Assembly (NCBI GenBank): GCA_963821235.1
Contig: CAWGCS010000001.1
Span: 2,108,001-2,172,000 of the forward strand
From: CTSoil-043 sp963821235
GTDB lineage: Bacteria; Chloroflexota; Limnocylindria; Limnocylindrales; CSP1-4
Reading direction: 5' to 3'
DNA length: 64,000 bases
Shown here one piece after another: positions 40,370 to 50,132 of this stretch. The notes beneath the pieces are model-generated. The model had not been told where the DNA came from. It searched no databases and saw nothing but the letters and a program-made list of their open reading frames with translations. The first letter of the stretch is position 1. Each line of letters opens with the position of its first letter. The position numbers were made by a program, and so were the translations under genes.

Positions 40370-43063
40370 TCAGCCGCCGTGGCCGGGCGGCACGCCGCCG
40401 GGCGGCCCGTTGCCGCCACCGTTGCCGGGTGGCGCGCTCGTGTCCCCGGGCGATGGCGACGGGCTGAAGAGGTCGGACGGGAACGGCGTCGGCGTAGGCT
40501 CGGGGATCTGGCAGGTCTCAGTGGGCGCGAACGGGGCCCCCCACGTCTGGCCGAACGGGTTCCAGACACCGGTCTCGTAGAAGAACGTGGTGCGAGTCTT
40601 CTCCGGCCCGCCGGAGACGCCGGAGCCGCGCATCGCCCGGGCGATCCAGCCGCTGTTGAAGGGCCCCCAGGCCGGGAACTCGGCCTCGACCCCGGAGAGG
40701 TCCAGGAAGCCCTGGACCTCCATCGGGCCGGTGCAGCCCTCCTGCCAGAGGTTGCCGGTCGCCGTATCGATCTCCAGCCCGACCTTGGTGTTGTCCACCT
40801 CGCGCGGAACGGTGTCCTCGATGAACCACTCCTTGACCGTCTTGGCCGTGAAGGGTCCCGGCTTCATGCCGCTGTTCGCGTCGATGGTCGCCTGGACGAC
40901 GCCCGGGGGCCGGGAGAAGGTCGCGATCGGCGTGCCCTCGCTGGCCTGGGTCAGGAACGACTGCCAGAGGGAGGCCGCCGACTCGAGGGCGACGACGCCG
41001 TTGGGCGGGGCCGAGTTGTCGCTGTTGCCCATCCAGGCCCCGACGACGAGGGCCGGCGCCTTGGCGTCCTCGGGTGGCGCCAGGTAGCCGACGGCCGTCA
41101 GGTCGATGGTCGCGTCGGTCGTGCCCGTCTTGAGGGCGGCCGGCCGGCGGGTATTCCCATCGCGGATCGCCCGCTTGCTCCAGAAGGGGTTCTGGGCGGG
41201 GTCGGTGTTGGAGGAGAGGATGTCGGTCATGATGAATGCGGCCTGGGCGGTCACGACCCGCTTGCCGGTCGTCTTGGCGCCGTCGAGCGGCCAGATCTTC
41301 TCGCCCTTCGGGTCGTAGACGGCGAGGATCGTCGTCCGCGGCATGAGCACGCCGCCGTTGGCGATCGCGCCGTAGGCGCTGATCAGGTCGATCATGTGGA
41401 CCTCGACCGTGCCGATGGCGATCGCCGCGCCGGCCGGGTTCGTGGCGTTCTGGAAGCGGATGCCGAAGTCCTTCGCCCGGGCGAAGACGCGGTCGGGCCC
41501 GATCCGGATCGCCGCCTTGATGGCGGGGATGTTGAGCGAGACCTGGATCGCCTGGCGCAGGCGCAGGGGCCCCCGCTCCAGGCGGTCGGCGTCGACCGGG
41601 GTCCAGCCGCCGCCGAAATCCGTCACCACGTCCATGAAGAGCGAGGCGGCGGTCAGCGTGCGGTCCTCGAGCCCGACGATGTAGTTGATCGGCTTGAAGG
41701 CGGATCCGGGCTGCCGCCAGCCGTCCTCGAGGACGTCGAACTGGGGCTGGAACTTCTTGTTGCCCTTGAGGTAGAAGCCGGCGCTCCCGACGTAGGCGTA
41801 GACCTGGCCCGTCCGGTAGTCGACGGCGGCGAGGGCGCCGTTGTTGACGCCCTTGCCTCGCATGTTCTTGATCCACTGCTCGTACGGGATCCCGAGGCGC
41901 TTGAGGTAGGCCGCCGTGTCCTTCGAGTTCGGCGCCCGGGAGCCGGCCTCGGTCCACTTCTCGGCCATGCGCTGGAGGCGGTAGTCGAGGGTCGTGACGA
42001 CCTTGAAGCCGCCGGTGTCGATGAGGGGGCAGCTGGCCGCGGCGTCGGGCCCGCAGAGGATCGAGCCCAGCTCGCTGCGGACCTGGAGCACGAACTGGGG
42101 GGCCAGCATCCGCTTGTTGGAGGGCGGCGTGAGGACCACCGGCTCCTCCATCGCCTTGTCATAGTCCTCGGCCGTGTGCTTGCCGGCCGTCAGGACGGCG
42201 CGCGTCTTCATCAGCTCGAGGATCCGGTTGCGGCGCTGGACGATCGGCGTGTCGGAGGGGACGACGAGCTGGCTCGTCCCGTCGGGGAGCTCCTCGCTGA
42301 CCGCGTTGCGGACCAGGTCGAAGGTGGTGGGAGACTGGGGGATGGCGGCCAGGATGGCGGCCTGGGCAAGGGTGAGCTTGCTCATGTCGGTGATGCCCCA
42401 GTAGCCGCGCGCGGCGGCCGCCACGCCGTAGCTGTTGTTGCCGTAGAAGTTGTCGTTGAGGTAGGCGGTGATGATCTGCCGCTTGCCTTCCTCGCCGGGA
42501 TACGCCTGGGTCAGGCGGATCGACTGGATGATCTCCCGGATCTTCCGCTCGTAGGTGGTCGTGAAGGCCGACTGCGGGAGGAGCCGGTTGCGGACCAGCT
42601 GCTGGGTGATCGTCGAGGCGCCGCGGGCGTTGCCGGAGATCGTGTCGACCGCGGCCGAGATGATGCCGGCGGGGTCGAAGCCGGCGTTCTCCCAGAAGGT
42701 CTTGTCCTCGATGGAGGTCGTCGCGTCGATGACCTCGCCGGGGATCTCGTCGAAGGTGACCACGTCGCGCCGCTCGCGGGCGAAGGTCGCCAGCTGGACC
42801 TTCCCGGCCCGGTCGTAGATGCGCGTCTCCTGGGCGAAGTCGAGGTTGTCGAAGACCTCGCGGGGATCGGGCAGGCCCTGGCTGTAGTAGGAGAAGGCGG
42901 TCACCACCCCGGCGAAGCCGACGAGGCCGGCCACGATGAAGGATCCGAAGAGGAAGAGCGGGAGGGCGATCGCGACGCCGGCGACGGCACGCCCGCCGCT
43001 GGATGGCCGCCGGCCGGCACCGTTCCGCCGACGGCGCTGCCGTCGCGCGAGGCTGGTCTGCAT
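40370..43063 (-). CDS. Class A penicillin-binding protein (bifunctional)
   Basis: A protein of about 897 residues that polymerises and cross-links peptidoglycan. After a basic N-terminus and one membrane helix (AVAGVAIALPLFLFGSFIVAGLVGF) comes the GT51 transglycosylase with SIEDKTFWENAGFDPAGI, GASTITQQLVRN and RKIREIIQSIRL. The transpeptidase has GSAFKPINYI (Ser-x-x-Lys), SLN as the second motif and KTGTTDA as the third. The tail is Pro/Gly-rich and ends in a GNGGGNGPPGG-type stretch. An ATG at 43063 is preferred; a GTG at 43075 is also in frame. GC-TATCGT ends 10 nt before the ATG. It faces tyrS divergently. Confidence 0.93.
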   Translation of the reverse strand: MQTSLARRQRRRRNGAGRRPSSGGRAVAGVAIALPLFLFGSFIVAGLVGFAGVVTAFSYYSQGLPDPREVFDNLDFAQETRIYDRAGKVQLATFARERRDVVTFDEIPGEVIDATTSIEDKTFWENAGFDPAGIISAAVDTISGNARGASTITQQLVRNRLLPQSAFTTTYERKIREIIQSIRLTQAYPGEEGKRQIITAYLNDNFYGNNSYGVAAAARGYWGITDMSKLTLAQAAILAAIPQSPTTFDLVRNAVSEELPDGTSQLVVPSDTPIVQRRNRILELMKTRAVLTAGKHTAEDYDKAMEEPVVLTPPSNKRMLAPQFVLQVRSELGSILCGPDAAASCPLIDTGGFKVVTTLDYRLQRMAEKWTEAGSRAPNSKDTAAYLKRLGIPYEQWIKNMRGKGVNNGALAAVDYRTGQVYAYVGSAGFYLKGNKKFQPQFDVLEDGWRQPGSAFKPINYIVGLEDRTLTAASLFMDVVTDFGGGWTPVDADRLERGPLRLRQAIQVSLNIPAIKAAIRIGPDRVFARAKDFGIRFQNATNPAGAAIAIGTVEVHMIDLISAYGAIANGGVLMPRTTILAVYDPKGEKIWPLDGAKTTGKRVVTAQAAFIMTDILSSNTDPAQNPFWSKRAIRDGNTRRPAALKTGTTDATIDLTAVGYLAPPEDAKAPALVVGAWMGNSDNSAPPNGVVALESAASLWQSFLTQASEGTPIATFSRPPGVVQATIDANSGMKPGPFTAKTVKEWFIEDTVPREVDNTKVGLEIDTATGNLWQEGCTGPMEVQGFLDLSGVEAEFPAWGPFNSGWIARAMRGSGVSGGPEKTRTTFFYETGVWNPFGQTWGAPFAPTETCQIPEPTPTPFPSDLFSPSPSPGDTSAPPGNGGGNGPPGGVPPGHGG

Positions 43064-43152
43064 GGCGCCGGTCACGATAGCATAGAGGTCATGGATCCCC
43101 GCTCTGTGCCCCAGGTTCGCTGCGACGTGGGCGCGACGCCGGGTGTGACGCC

Positions 43153-44463
43153 GTGAGCGCGGTCCACCTGTCCGGCCTGCTGGCCGACCTGCGCTGGCGC
43201 GGCCTCGTCCACGACCTGACCGAAGGCCTCGAGGCGCGCCTGGCGACCGACCGGCCGATCCGCGCCTACAACGGCTTCGACCCGACCTTCCGCTCCCTCC
43301 ACGTGGGCCACCTGGTCCCCATCTACGGGCTGCTGCGGCTCCAGCGGGCCGGTGGCCAGCCGGTCGTGCTCGTGGGCGGGGCGACCGGCCTGATCGGCGA
43401 TCCGAGCGGCCGCTCGGCCGAGCGGCCGCTCCTCGACCGCTCGGCGGTGCAGGCCAACGTGCACGCCATCCGCGACCAGCTGGCGCGTTTCGTCGACTTC
43501 GCCCCGGGCTCGACCCAGGCTCTCGTCGTCAACAACCTGGACTGGCTCGGCGAGACCCGCCTGCTCGACTTCCTGCGCGACGTCGGCAAGCACTTCACCG
43601 TGCCCTACATGCTGGACAAGGACTCCGTCCAGGCACGGATGGCCAAGGGCCTCTCCTTCACCGAGTTCAGCTACATGCTCCTCCAGGCGGCCGACTTCGC
43701 CCACCTCCAGCGCTCGTACGGGGTCGAGCTCCAGTGCGGCGGGGCAGACCAGTGGGGCAACATCACCGCCGGCCTGGAGCTCATCCGGCGGACGGCGCGA
43801 CCGGCCGGGGGCAACCGGGAGGCGGCCCACGGGCTGGCCTATCCGCTGCTCCTGTCGCCCTCGGGCGCCAAGTTCGGGAAGAGCGAGGAGGGGGACTCGA
43901 TCTGGCTCGACGCGTCGCTGACGTCGCCGTACCGCTACTACCAGTACTGGCTCGACGCCGACGACCGGGACGTGGGGGTCTACCTGCGCTGGTTCACTCT
44001 CTTCGACCGGGGCCGGATCGACGAGATCGAGGCCGAGCACGCCGCCGCCCCGGAGCGGCGGGTGGCGCAGCGGGCGCTGGCCCGCGAGGTGACCGAGCAG
44101 ACCCACGGCCGGGGGGCCGCCGAGCGGGTGGCCCGGGTCAGCGAGATCCTCTTCGGCGGCGATCCCACCGCCGCCGACGCGCAGACGCTGGCCGACCTGG
44201 CCGCCGAGATCCCCGCCGCGGCCTGGCCCGAGGACGGCGAGCCGGTCGACATCGTCTCGCTCCTCGTGGCGACGGGCTCCTCGTCGTCCCGCTCCGACGC
44301 CCGGCGGGTCGTCGAGCAGGGAGGCGTCCACGTCAACGGCAGGCCCGTCCGCGACGCGGCGGCGACCTTCGGCCCCGGCGACCTGCTGGCGGGCCGCTAC
44401 CTCCTCCTGCGGCGGGGCAAGCGGGACCAGCGGGTCCTCGTGCGCGGCCAGGGGAGGGCATGA
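43153..44463 (+). CDS. tyrS: Tyrosyl-tRNA synthetase
   Basis: A 436-residue class I synthetase. The HIGH motif appears as HVGH in FRSLHVGHLVPIY and KMSKS as KFGKS in GAKFGKSEEGD. YMLDKDSVQARM, QLGGADQWGNI-like QCGGADQWGNI and SYMLLQAADF line the Tyr and ATP site. The C-terminal S4-like RNA-binding domain has SRSDARRVVEQGGVHVNGRPV. No T-box is visible upstream of it, unlike thrS. GTG start. Its stop is overlapped by tdk. Confidence 0.96.
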   Translation: MSAVHLSGLLADLRWRGLVHDLTEGLEARLATDRPIRAYNGFDPTFRSLHVGHLVPIYGLLRLQRAGGQPVVLVGGATGLIGDPSGRSAERPLLDRSAVQANVHAIRDQLARFVDFAPGSTQALVVNNLDWLGETRLLDFLRDVGKHFTVPYMLDKDSVQARMAKGLSFTEFSYMLLQAADFAHLQRSYGVELQCGGADQWGNITAGLELIRRTARPAGGNREAAHGLAYPLLLSPSGAKFGKSEEGDSIWLDASLTSPYRYYQYWLDADDRDVGVYLRWFTLFDRGRIDEIEAEHAAAPERRVAQRALAREVTEQTHGRGAAERVARVSEILFGGDPTAADAQTLADLAAEIPAAAWPEDGEPVDIVSLLVATGSSSSRSDARRVVEQGGVHVNGRPVRDAAATFGPGDLLAGRYLLLRRGKRDQRVLVRGQGRA

Positions 44464-45059
44464 AGATGGCGACGCGCGGCCACGTCGAGGTGATCTCCGG
44501 CTGCATGTTCAGCGGCAAGACCGACGAGCTGCTGCGCCTGCTGCGGCGCGCCGAGATCGCCCGACGGCGGATCCTGCTGGTCCGTCCCGTCCTCGACGAC
44601 CGGACGGAGCTCGAGGTCGTCCGCAGCCGCTCCGGCGCGGCGTTCCAGTCGAAGGCCGTCGCCGACCCGGCGGAGATCGAGACGCTGGCCAAGGACGCCT
44701 GGGCCGACGTCATCGCCATCGACGAGGCCCAGTTCTTCGCGGACGGCCTCGTCGAGGTGGTCGAGCGGCTGGCGGGCGCCGGGCGGACGGTGATCTGCTG
44801 CGGCCTCAACACCGACTTCCGGGGGCGACCGTTCGGCCCGATGCCGGAGCTGCTGGCCATCGCCGACGGGATCACTTCGCTGACCGCCATCTGCACGGTC
44901 TGCGGCGAGGAGGCGACTCGCTCGCTGCGCCTCATCGACGGCCGGCCGGCCGGCGCCGACGAGCCGGTGGTGGTGGTGGGCGGCCTGGCCGTCGACACCC
45001 CGACACCCCAGCGGGAGACGTACGAGGCGCGCTGCAGGGCGCATCACGAGCTGCCGTAG
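44460..45059 (+). CDS. tdk: Thymidine kinase
   Basis: A 199-residue type II thymidine kinase phosphorylating thymidine for salvage. The P-loop is GCMFSGKTDELLR, the Walker B-like segment is AIDEAQFF, and the lid holds zinc-binding cysteines CTVCGEEATRS and the C-terminal CRAHH. The ATG at 44460 overlaps the tyrS stop by 4 bp. Confidence 0.95.
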   Translation: MKMATRGHVEVISGCMFSGKTDELLRLLRRAEIARRRILLVRPVLDDRTELEVVRSRSGAAFQSKAVADPAEIETLAKDAWADVIAIDEAQFFADGLVEVVERLAGAGRTVICCGLNTDFRGRPFGPMPELLAIADGITSLTAICTVCGEEATRSLRLIDGRPAGADEPVVVVGGLAVDTPTPQRETYEARCRAHHELP

Positions 45060-45084
45060 GACGGCCGGCAGGGTCCCGCAAGGG

Positions 45085-45102
45085 GCCCGCATTGCCGCGG
45101 GC
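45085..45102. terminator. Short hairpin between tdk and hisIE
   Basis: GCCCGC and GCGGGC form a 6-bp stem with a 6-nt loop between convergent genes. There is no T-tract, so the call is weak. Confidence 0.3.
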
Positions 45103-45151
45103 TCGGGGGGAGCAGCCACCCGCACGCCGAGCCGCGCCACAGCGCGGAATG

Positions 45152-45982
45152 TCAGCCGGCGTGACGCTCGCGCAGGCGGGCGATGACCGCCTCCGGGGGG
45201 AGGCCGCGCTCGGCCAGGAGCACGAGGGCGTGATACACGAGGTCCGCGGCCTCGCCGGCCAGGGCGTCCCTGGTCGCCGTCCGCTCGCCACCGGCGGCCT
45301 CGGCCGCGGCGTCGTCCTTGGCGGCCATGAGGACCTCCGTCGCTTCCTCGGCGACCTTGCGAGCCGGTCCGTCGACGCCGGCAGCCAGCAGCCGCGCCGT
45401 GTACGAGCCGGCCGGCCGGGTGGCGGCCCGGTCGGCGATCGTGGCCCACAGCGTCTCCAGCCAGGCGAACCCCTGGCCGGGGAGCGGCGGGGATGCCGTG
45501 CCGACAGGGGCTGAGCCCGGCGAGCGTCCCTCGCCGGCGATCGTTGCTCCGTCGTCGGCCGTGCCGCCGACCGCGTCGCCCGCCGCCGCGAGGCCGTCGG
45601 CGTCGAAGCAGCTCCGCTCGCCGCGATGGCAGGCAGGGCCGGCCGGCGCCACCCGGGCCAGGACGGCGTCCCCGTCGCAGTCGAGGGCAAGATCCACGAG
45701 CCGCAGGACGTTGCCGCTCGTCTCGCCCTTGCGCCAGAGGCGGCCGCGCGACCGCGAGTGGAAGTGGACCTCGCCCGAGGCGAGCGTCGCCGCGAGGGCC
45801 TCGACGTTCGCCCAGGCGAGCATGAGGACACGTCCGTCGCCGGCGTCCTGGACGATCACGGGGACGAGCCCGGCGGCGTCGTAGCGGACGGCGCCCGGGT
45901 CGCGCAGCGGCCCGGCGGGGGAGGGGAGCCCGCCGCCGACGCCCACGCCCCCTCGGCCGCCCACGCCCCCGGCGCGGCTCAC
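45152..45982 (-). CDS. hisIE: Bifunctional phosphoribosyl-AMP cyclohydrolase / phosphoribosyl-ATP pyrophosphatase
   Basis: A 276-residue fusion for steps 2 and 3 of histidine synthesis. The HisI part (about residues 30-125) has VLMLAWANVEAL, GEVHFHSRSRGRLWRKGETSGN, LDCDGDAVL and CHRGERSCF with its zinc-binding Cys. A linker of about 45 residues rich in Gly, Ala and Asp leads to the HisE part with RKVAEEATEVLMAAKDD and EAADLVYHALVLLAERG. It ends the his operon. GTG start overlaps the hisF stop by 4 bp. Confidence 0.95.
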   Translation of the reverse strand: MSRAGGVGGRGGVGVGGGLPSPAGPLRDPGAVRYDAAGLVPVIVQDAGDGRVLMLAWANVEALAATLASGEVHFHSRSRGRLWRKGETSGNVLRLVDLALDCDGDAVLARVAPAGPACHRGERSCFDADGLAAAGDAVGGTADDGATIAGEGRSPGSAPVGTASPPLPGQGFAWLETLWATIADRAATRPAGSYTARLLAAGVDGPARKVAEEATEVLMAAKDDAAAEAAGGERTATRDALAGEAADLVYHALVLLAERGLPPEAVIARLRERHAG

Positions 45983-46770
45983 GCGATCGGCTCCGGCACG
46001 GCGCGCACGGGGATCCCCGCGGCCGCCATGGCCGCCTTCACCGCGGCGATGGAGTGCTGGCGGCGATGGAAGATGGACGCTGCCAGGACGGCGGACGCGC
46101 CGCCCTCGCGGACGGCCGCCACGAAGTCGGCCGGGCCGGCGGCGCCGCCGGAGGCCACGACGGGCACGGGCACGCGATCGGAGATCGCCCGAAGGAGCGC
46201 CGTGTCGTAGCCCGACTGGGTCCCGTCGCGGTCGATCGAGGTCACCAGCAGCTCGCCGGCGCCCAGGTCGACGACCCGCTCCGCCCAGTCGATCGCGTCG
46301 AGGCCGGTGCCCTCGCGACCGCCCTTCACCACGACCTCCCAGGCCGGCGGTGCCCCACCCGCCGCCGGACGCCGGCGGGCGTCGATGGCGACGACCACCG
46401 CCTGGACCCCGAAGCGCCGCGAGCAGCGCCGCACGAGGTCGGGCCCCGCCACGGCGGCGGTGTTGAGGGAGACCTTGTCGGCGCCGGCTCGCAGCACGTC
46501 CCGCATCTCCAGGACCGTCCGCACGCCTCCGCCGACGGTGAGCGGGATGAAGGCCCGGCGGGCCGTCCGCTCCACGATGGAAAGGAGCGTGCCGCGCCCC
46601 TCGGGCGCGGCCGTGATGTCGAGGAAGACCAGCTCGTCAGCGCCCTCGCGGGCGTAGCGCTCGGCCAGCTCCGGGGGGTCGCCCTCGTCGACGAGGTCGA
46701 CGAAGCGGGTGCCCTTGACGACGCGCCCGTTCGCCACGTCGAGGCACGGGACCACCCGGACGGCCAGCAT
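45979..46770 (-). CDS. hisF: Imidazole glycerol phosphate synthase cyclase subunit
   Basis: A 263-residue (beta-alpha)8 barrel. Typical blocks are VVPCLDVANGRVVKGTRF (catalytic Asp), LTVGGGVRT, ADKVSLNTAAV, VVAIDARR, GAGELLVTSIDRDGTQSGYD (second catalytic Asp) and VVASGGAAGPADF. It forms IGP and AICAR with HisH, whose gene ends at the same base where this one starts. Confidence 0.97.
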   Translation of the reverse strand: MLAVRVVPCLDVANGRVVKGTRFVDLVDEGDPPELAERYAREGADELVFLDITAAPEGRGTLLSIVERTARRAFIPLTVGGGVRTVLEMRDVLRAGADKVSLNTAAVAGPDLVRRCSRRFGVQAVVVAIDARRRPAAGGAPPAWEVVVKGGREGTGLDAIDWAERVVDLGAGELLVTSIDRDGTQSGYDTALLRAISDRVPVPVVASGGAAGPADFVAAVREGGASAVLAASIFHRRQHSIAAVKAAMAAAGIPVRAVPEPIA

Positions 46771-47456
46771 CAGGCCGCTCCGCGGCCGGCGGTCGCGGCG
46801 ACGGCCGCCGACGGGCGACGTGCCCGGGCGAAGCCCGCCGCGCCCGCCAGCTCCACGAAGTTGGCCAGCAGCCGCAGGCCGTCGGCGCCGCTCCGCTCGG
46901 GATGGAACTGGACGCCGGCCAGGGCGTCGCGGGCGACGGCGCTGACGAAGGTGCCCCCGTGGTCGGTGACCGCCAGCGTGGTGGCGGCCGCCCCGGGGCC
47001 GACCGGGCGGGGCGCGAACGAGTGGACGAAGTAGAAGGGGGCGTCGGCCGGGATGCCCGCGAACAGCGGGTGCTCCCGCGTCCGGCGGACGGCGTTCCAG
47101 CCGATGTGGGGGAGGCGCGGCGCGTCCGGCAGGCGCTCCGTCCGGCCGGCCAGCACGCCCAGGGTGGCCGCGCCGTCCTCGTCGCTGGTCTCGAAGAGGA
47201 GCTGCATCCCGAGGCAGATGCCGAGGAACGGGCGCCGGCCCGTCGCCCAGGCCCGGATCGGCGCCACGAGGCCCCGCCGGGCGAGGCGGGCCATCGCCGG
47301 GGCGGCGGCGCCCACGCCGGGCACGATGAGCCCGGCTGCGCCGTCCAGGTCGGCTGCCCGGCGGGCGACGACGACTTCGGCGCCCGCGGCACGGAGCGCC
47401 TGGTCGATGCTCACCAGGTTGCCGGCGCCGTAGTCGACGACGGCGATCCGGGTCAC
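46770..47456 (-). CDS. hisH: Imidazole glycerol phosphate synthase glutaminase subunit
   Basis: A 228-residue class I glutamine amidotransferase. The nucleophile is the Cys in FLGICLGMQLLFE and the triad partners are in FHPERSG; VVDYGAGNL opens the protein and LPHIGWNAV and YFVHSF are family blocks. It supplies ammonia to HisF. The GTG at 47456 overlaps hisB by 4 bp. Confidence 0.96.
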   Translation of the reverse strand: MTRIAVVDYGAGNLVSIDQALRAAGAEVVVARRAADLDGAAGLIVPGVGAAAPAMARLARRGLVAPIRAWATGRRPFLGICLGMQLLFETSDEDGAATLGVLAGRTERLPDAPRLPHIGWNAVRRTREHPLFAGIPADAPFYFVHSFAPRPVGPGAAATTLAVTDHGGTFVSAVARDALAGVQFHPERSGADGLRLLANFVELAGAAGFARARRPSAAVAATAGRGAA

Positions 47457-48079
47457 CCTAGGCTCCCCTTGGTCGACGCCGCGCCGGCCCGCCGCGGGTC
47501 GGCGGCGACGGCCGCCCGAAGGGCCCGGGCGAGGGCCTTGAACGCGGCCTCCGCCACGTGGTGGTCGTTGCGCCCGCTGGCGCGGAGATGGAGCGTGACG
47601 CCGGCCGCCCGGGCGAATGCCTCGAGGGCATGCTCGACGAGCTGCGTGGGGAGCGTGCCGACGCGCTCGCCGCGGAACGAGAGGTCGAGGACCGCGTACG
47701 GCCGGCCGCCGACGTCGACGACCGCGCTGGCCAGCGCCTCGTCCATCGGGACGGTCGCCTCGCCGAAGCGGGCGATGCCCGCGCGATCGCCGAGCGCCGC
47801 CCCGACGGCAGCCCCGAGCACGAGGGCCACGTCCTCGACGGTGTGGTGCTCGTCGACCTGGAGGTCGCCACTCGCCCGGACCTCGAGGTCGAAGAGGCCG
47901 TGGACGGCGAGGGACGACAGGAGGTGGTCGTAGAAGCCGACCCCGGTGGCGACCGCCGCCGTCCCCGAGCCGTCGAGGTCGAGGGTGATCGTCACCTCGG
48001 TCTCGCGGGTCTGCCGCGTCACCGAGACGCGGCGGCCTTCGCGAGCGGTCACGACGAGAGCGCCGAGGGGAGTGGTCAT
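47453..48079 (-). CDS. hisB: Imidazoleglycerol-phosphate dehydratase
   Basis: A 208-residue monofunctional IGPD. It has the two metal-binding motifs DEHHTVEDVALVLG and RNDHHVAEAAFKAL, and GFYDHLLSSLAVHG. No phosphatase domain is attached, so histidinol phosphatase must come from another gene. The start overlaps hisC by 4 bp. Confidence 0.96.
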   Translation of the reverse strand: MTTPLGALVVTAREGRRVSVTRQTRETEVTITLDLDGSGTAAVATGVGFYDHLLSSLAVHGLFDLEVRASGDLQVDEHHTVEDVALVLGAAVGAALGDRAGIARFGEATVPMDEALASAVVDVGGRPYAVLDLSFRGERVGTLPTQLVEHALEAFARAAGVTLHLRASGRNDHHVAEAAFKALARALRAAVAADPRRAGAASTKGSLG

Positions 48080-49269
48080 GGGGCAGGCTCCGGGGTCGAA
48101 GGGGCGGGCTGGGTGGTGGCCGCAGTCCCATGGAACGCCGGCGCGAGGTCGGCGAAGGCGGCGATGAGGCGATCGTCCTGGGGCTCGTCGCGGACGGTGA
48201 AGCGGAGGTGGCCGGCGAGGGGATGGTCGGCGCCGAAGGTCCGGGGCACGAGGCCGCGGCGGAGGAGGCCCTCGGCCATGGCGTGGGCGCGCGCCGGGCC
48301 CCCGATGTCGACGAGGAGGAAGTTGGTGAGCGACGGGTGTGCCGGCAGCCCGGCCGCCCCGAAGGCGGAGGCAAGCCTGGCCCGCTCGGTTGCCACGCGG
48401 GCCACGTTGCCGGCCGGGAGGCCCGGATCGCGGAGGGCCGCGGCGACGACGGCGACCGAGGGGATGGCGACCGATCCGGGCGGCCGGTACGGCTCCACCT
48501 GGACCAGCACCTCGGGACGGGCGATGGCGAAGCCGACGCGCAGGCCGGCGAGGGCGTAGGCCTTCGACGCGGTCCGCACGACCACCAGCCGCGGGTAGGC
48601 GGCGCGCAGACCGAGGAGGGACCCTCCCGCGAACTCCGCGTAGGCCTCGTCGAGGACGACGACGGGCGACGGGCGGCCGTCGGCGGCCGCGTCGGCGGCC
48701 AGGCCAGCCAGGAGGTCGGCCACCGCGCCCGGCGGCTCGGGCAGCCCGGTCGGGTTGTTGGGGCTGCAGAGCCAGACGAGCGCCGCCCCGCGAGCCGCCA
48801 TCCGCAGGGCGGCGACGTCGATCGCGAAGCCCGCGGCCGCGCTCCGGCGCGGCACGGCGACCGGACGCGCCCGCCGCTGCTCCGTCAGGACGCGGTACAT
48901 CGCGTAGGTCGGCGTCGGAACGACCGCCACCGAGCCGGGGGCGAGGAAGGCCTTGGCCAGGAGGTCCAGCACCTCGTCGGCGCCGGCGCCGACGAGGATC
49001 TCCTCGCGTCCCACCCCGTAGCGTTCAGAAGCGGCCGCCACGAGGTCCCGGTAGTCCGAGGGCGGGTACTCGGAGATCGCGCGCCCATACTCGCCGCCTC
49101 GCAGGAGGCGGACGGCGAGGTCGGGCGGGGCGGGCGAGGTGTTGAGGTCGAAGCGGAGGATCGCCTCGATCGGCAGGCCGTAGCGCTCGGCGACCTGCTC
49201 GTCGGTCGCCTCCCAGGCGTAGGCCGTCGGTTGGCTGGGGATCGCCATCGTGGCGGGGGTGGGGCTCAT
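48076..49269 (-). CDS. hisC: Histidinol-phosphate aminotransferase
   Basis: A 397-residue class I/II PLP aminotransferase. SPNNPTGLPEPPG is the substrate/cofactor loop, VVLDEAYAEFAGG holds the Asp and Tyr that contact PLP, and VRTASKAYALAGLRVGFAIA contains the Schiff-base Lys. The first 18 residues are a short extension. Position in the operon supports HisC over related aminotransferases. Confidence 0.95.
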   Translation of the reverse strand: MSPTPATMAIPSQPTAYAWEATDEQVAERYGLPIEAILRFDLNTSPAPPDLAVRLLRGGEYGRAISEYPPSDYRDLVAAASERYGVGREEILVGAGADEVLDLLAKAFLAPGSVAVVPTPTYAMYRVLTEQRRARPVAVPRRSAAAGFAIDVAALRMAARGAALVWLCSPNNPTGLPEPPGAVADLLAGLAADAAADGRPSPVVVLDEAYAEFAGGSLLGLRAAYPRLVVVRTASKAYALAGLRVGFAIARPEVLVQVEPYRPPGSVAIPSVAVVAAALRDPGLPAGNVARVATERARLASAFGAAGLPAHPSLTNFLLVDIGGPARAHAMAEGLLRRGLVPRTFGADHPLAGHLRFTVRDEPQDDRLIAAFADLAPAFHGTAATTQPAPSTPEPAP

Positions 49270-50132
49270 GCCACGAGCTTCTCGATGGGCAGGACGAGGA
49301 TGCCCGACGCACCGGCGGCCTTGAGGCGAGGCAGGAGGTCCCAGACGTCGTCGACCCCCACGACCGCGTGGATCGCGATCATCCCGGGATGCGCCAGGGG
49401 GATGACGGAGGGGCTCTCCAGCCCGGGGAGGAGCGCCTCGAGCGCCGCCAGGCGCTCGGCCGGGGCGTTCATCATCACGTACTTCCGGCGCCGACCCTCC
49501 AGCACCGCCCCCAGCATCGTCACCAGCCGGTAGACGTCGGCCGCCCGCTCGACGAGGGCCGCCGGGTTGCCCACCAGGATCGCCTCCGAGGCGAGGATCT
49601 CGCCGATCGGGCGCAGCCCGTTGGTGGAGAGCGTCGTCCCGGTGGAGACCAGGTCCACGATCGCCTCGGCCAGGCCCAGGCGCGGCGCGACCTCGACGGC
49701 GCCGGAGAGCGCGATCACCTCGACCGGGATCGCCTGCGCCGCGAACCAGCGGCGCGTGGCGCGGGGATGGGCGGTCGCGACGCGCAGGCCGGCCAGCTCC
49801 GCGACCTGCTGCTGCGGGGCCTCCTCGGGGACGGCCGCGGCGAGCCGGCAGCGCCCGTAGCCGAGCGACCGGACGACCGGCAGGACGGCTTCGGCGTCGG
49901 CCTCCGCCATCAGGTCGCCGCCGGTGATGCCGAGATCGGCGACCGCATCGCGGACGAACTCGATGACGTCGTTCGTGCGCACGAAGAGGATGTCGAGGTC
50001 GACGTTCTCCACGGCGCTCACCAGGCTCCGGTCGCGCTCCTCGAAGACGAGGCCCGCATCGTGGAGCAGGGCGAGGGTGGGCTCGACCAGCCGTCCCTTG
50101 TTCGGCACGGCCAGGGTCATCCGCCGCCTCAT
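49266..50132 (-). CDS. hisG: ATP phosphoribosyltransferase, long form
   Basis: A 288-residue HisG for the first step of histidine synthesis. LAVPNKGRLVEPTLALL opens it; LGITGGDLMAE and EAIVDLVSTGTTLSTNGL are catalytic-domain blocks. The C-terminal 75 residues (YVMMNAPAERLAALEALLPGLESPSV onward) form the regulatory domain that binds histidine, so no HisZ is needed. It overlaps yerC and hisC by 4 bp. Confidence 0.96.
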   Translation of the reverse strand: MRRRMTLAVPNKGRLVEPTLALLHDAGLVFEERDRSLVSAVENVDLDILFVRTNDVIEFVRDAVADLGITGGDLMAEADAEAVLPVVRSLGYGRCRLAAAVPEEAPQQQVAELAGLRVATAHPRATRRWFAAQAIPVEVIALSGAVEVAPRLGLAEAIVDLVSTGTTLSTNGLRPIGEILASEAILVGNPAALVERAADVYRLVTMLGAVLEGRRRKYVMMNAPAERLAALEALLPGLESPSVIPLAHPGMIAIHAVVGVDDVWDLLPRLKAAGASGILVLPIEKLVA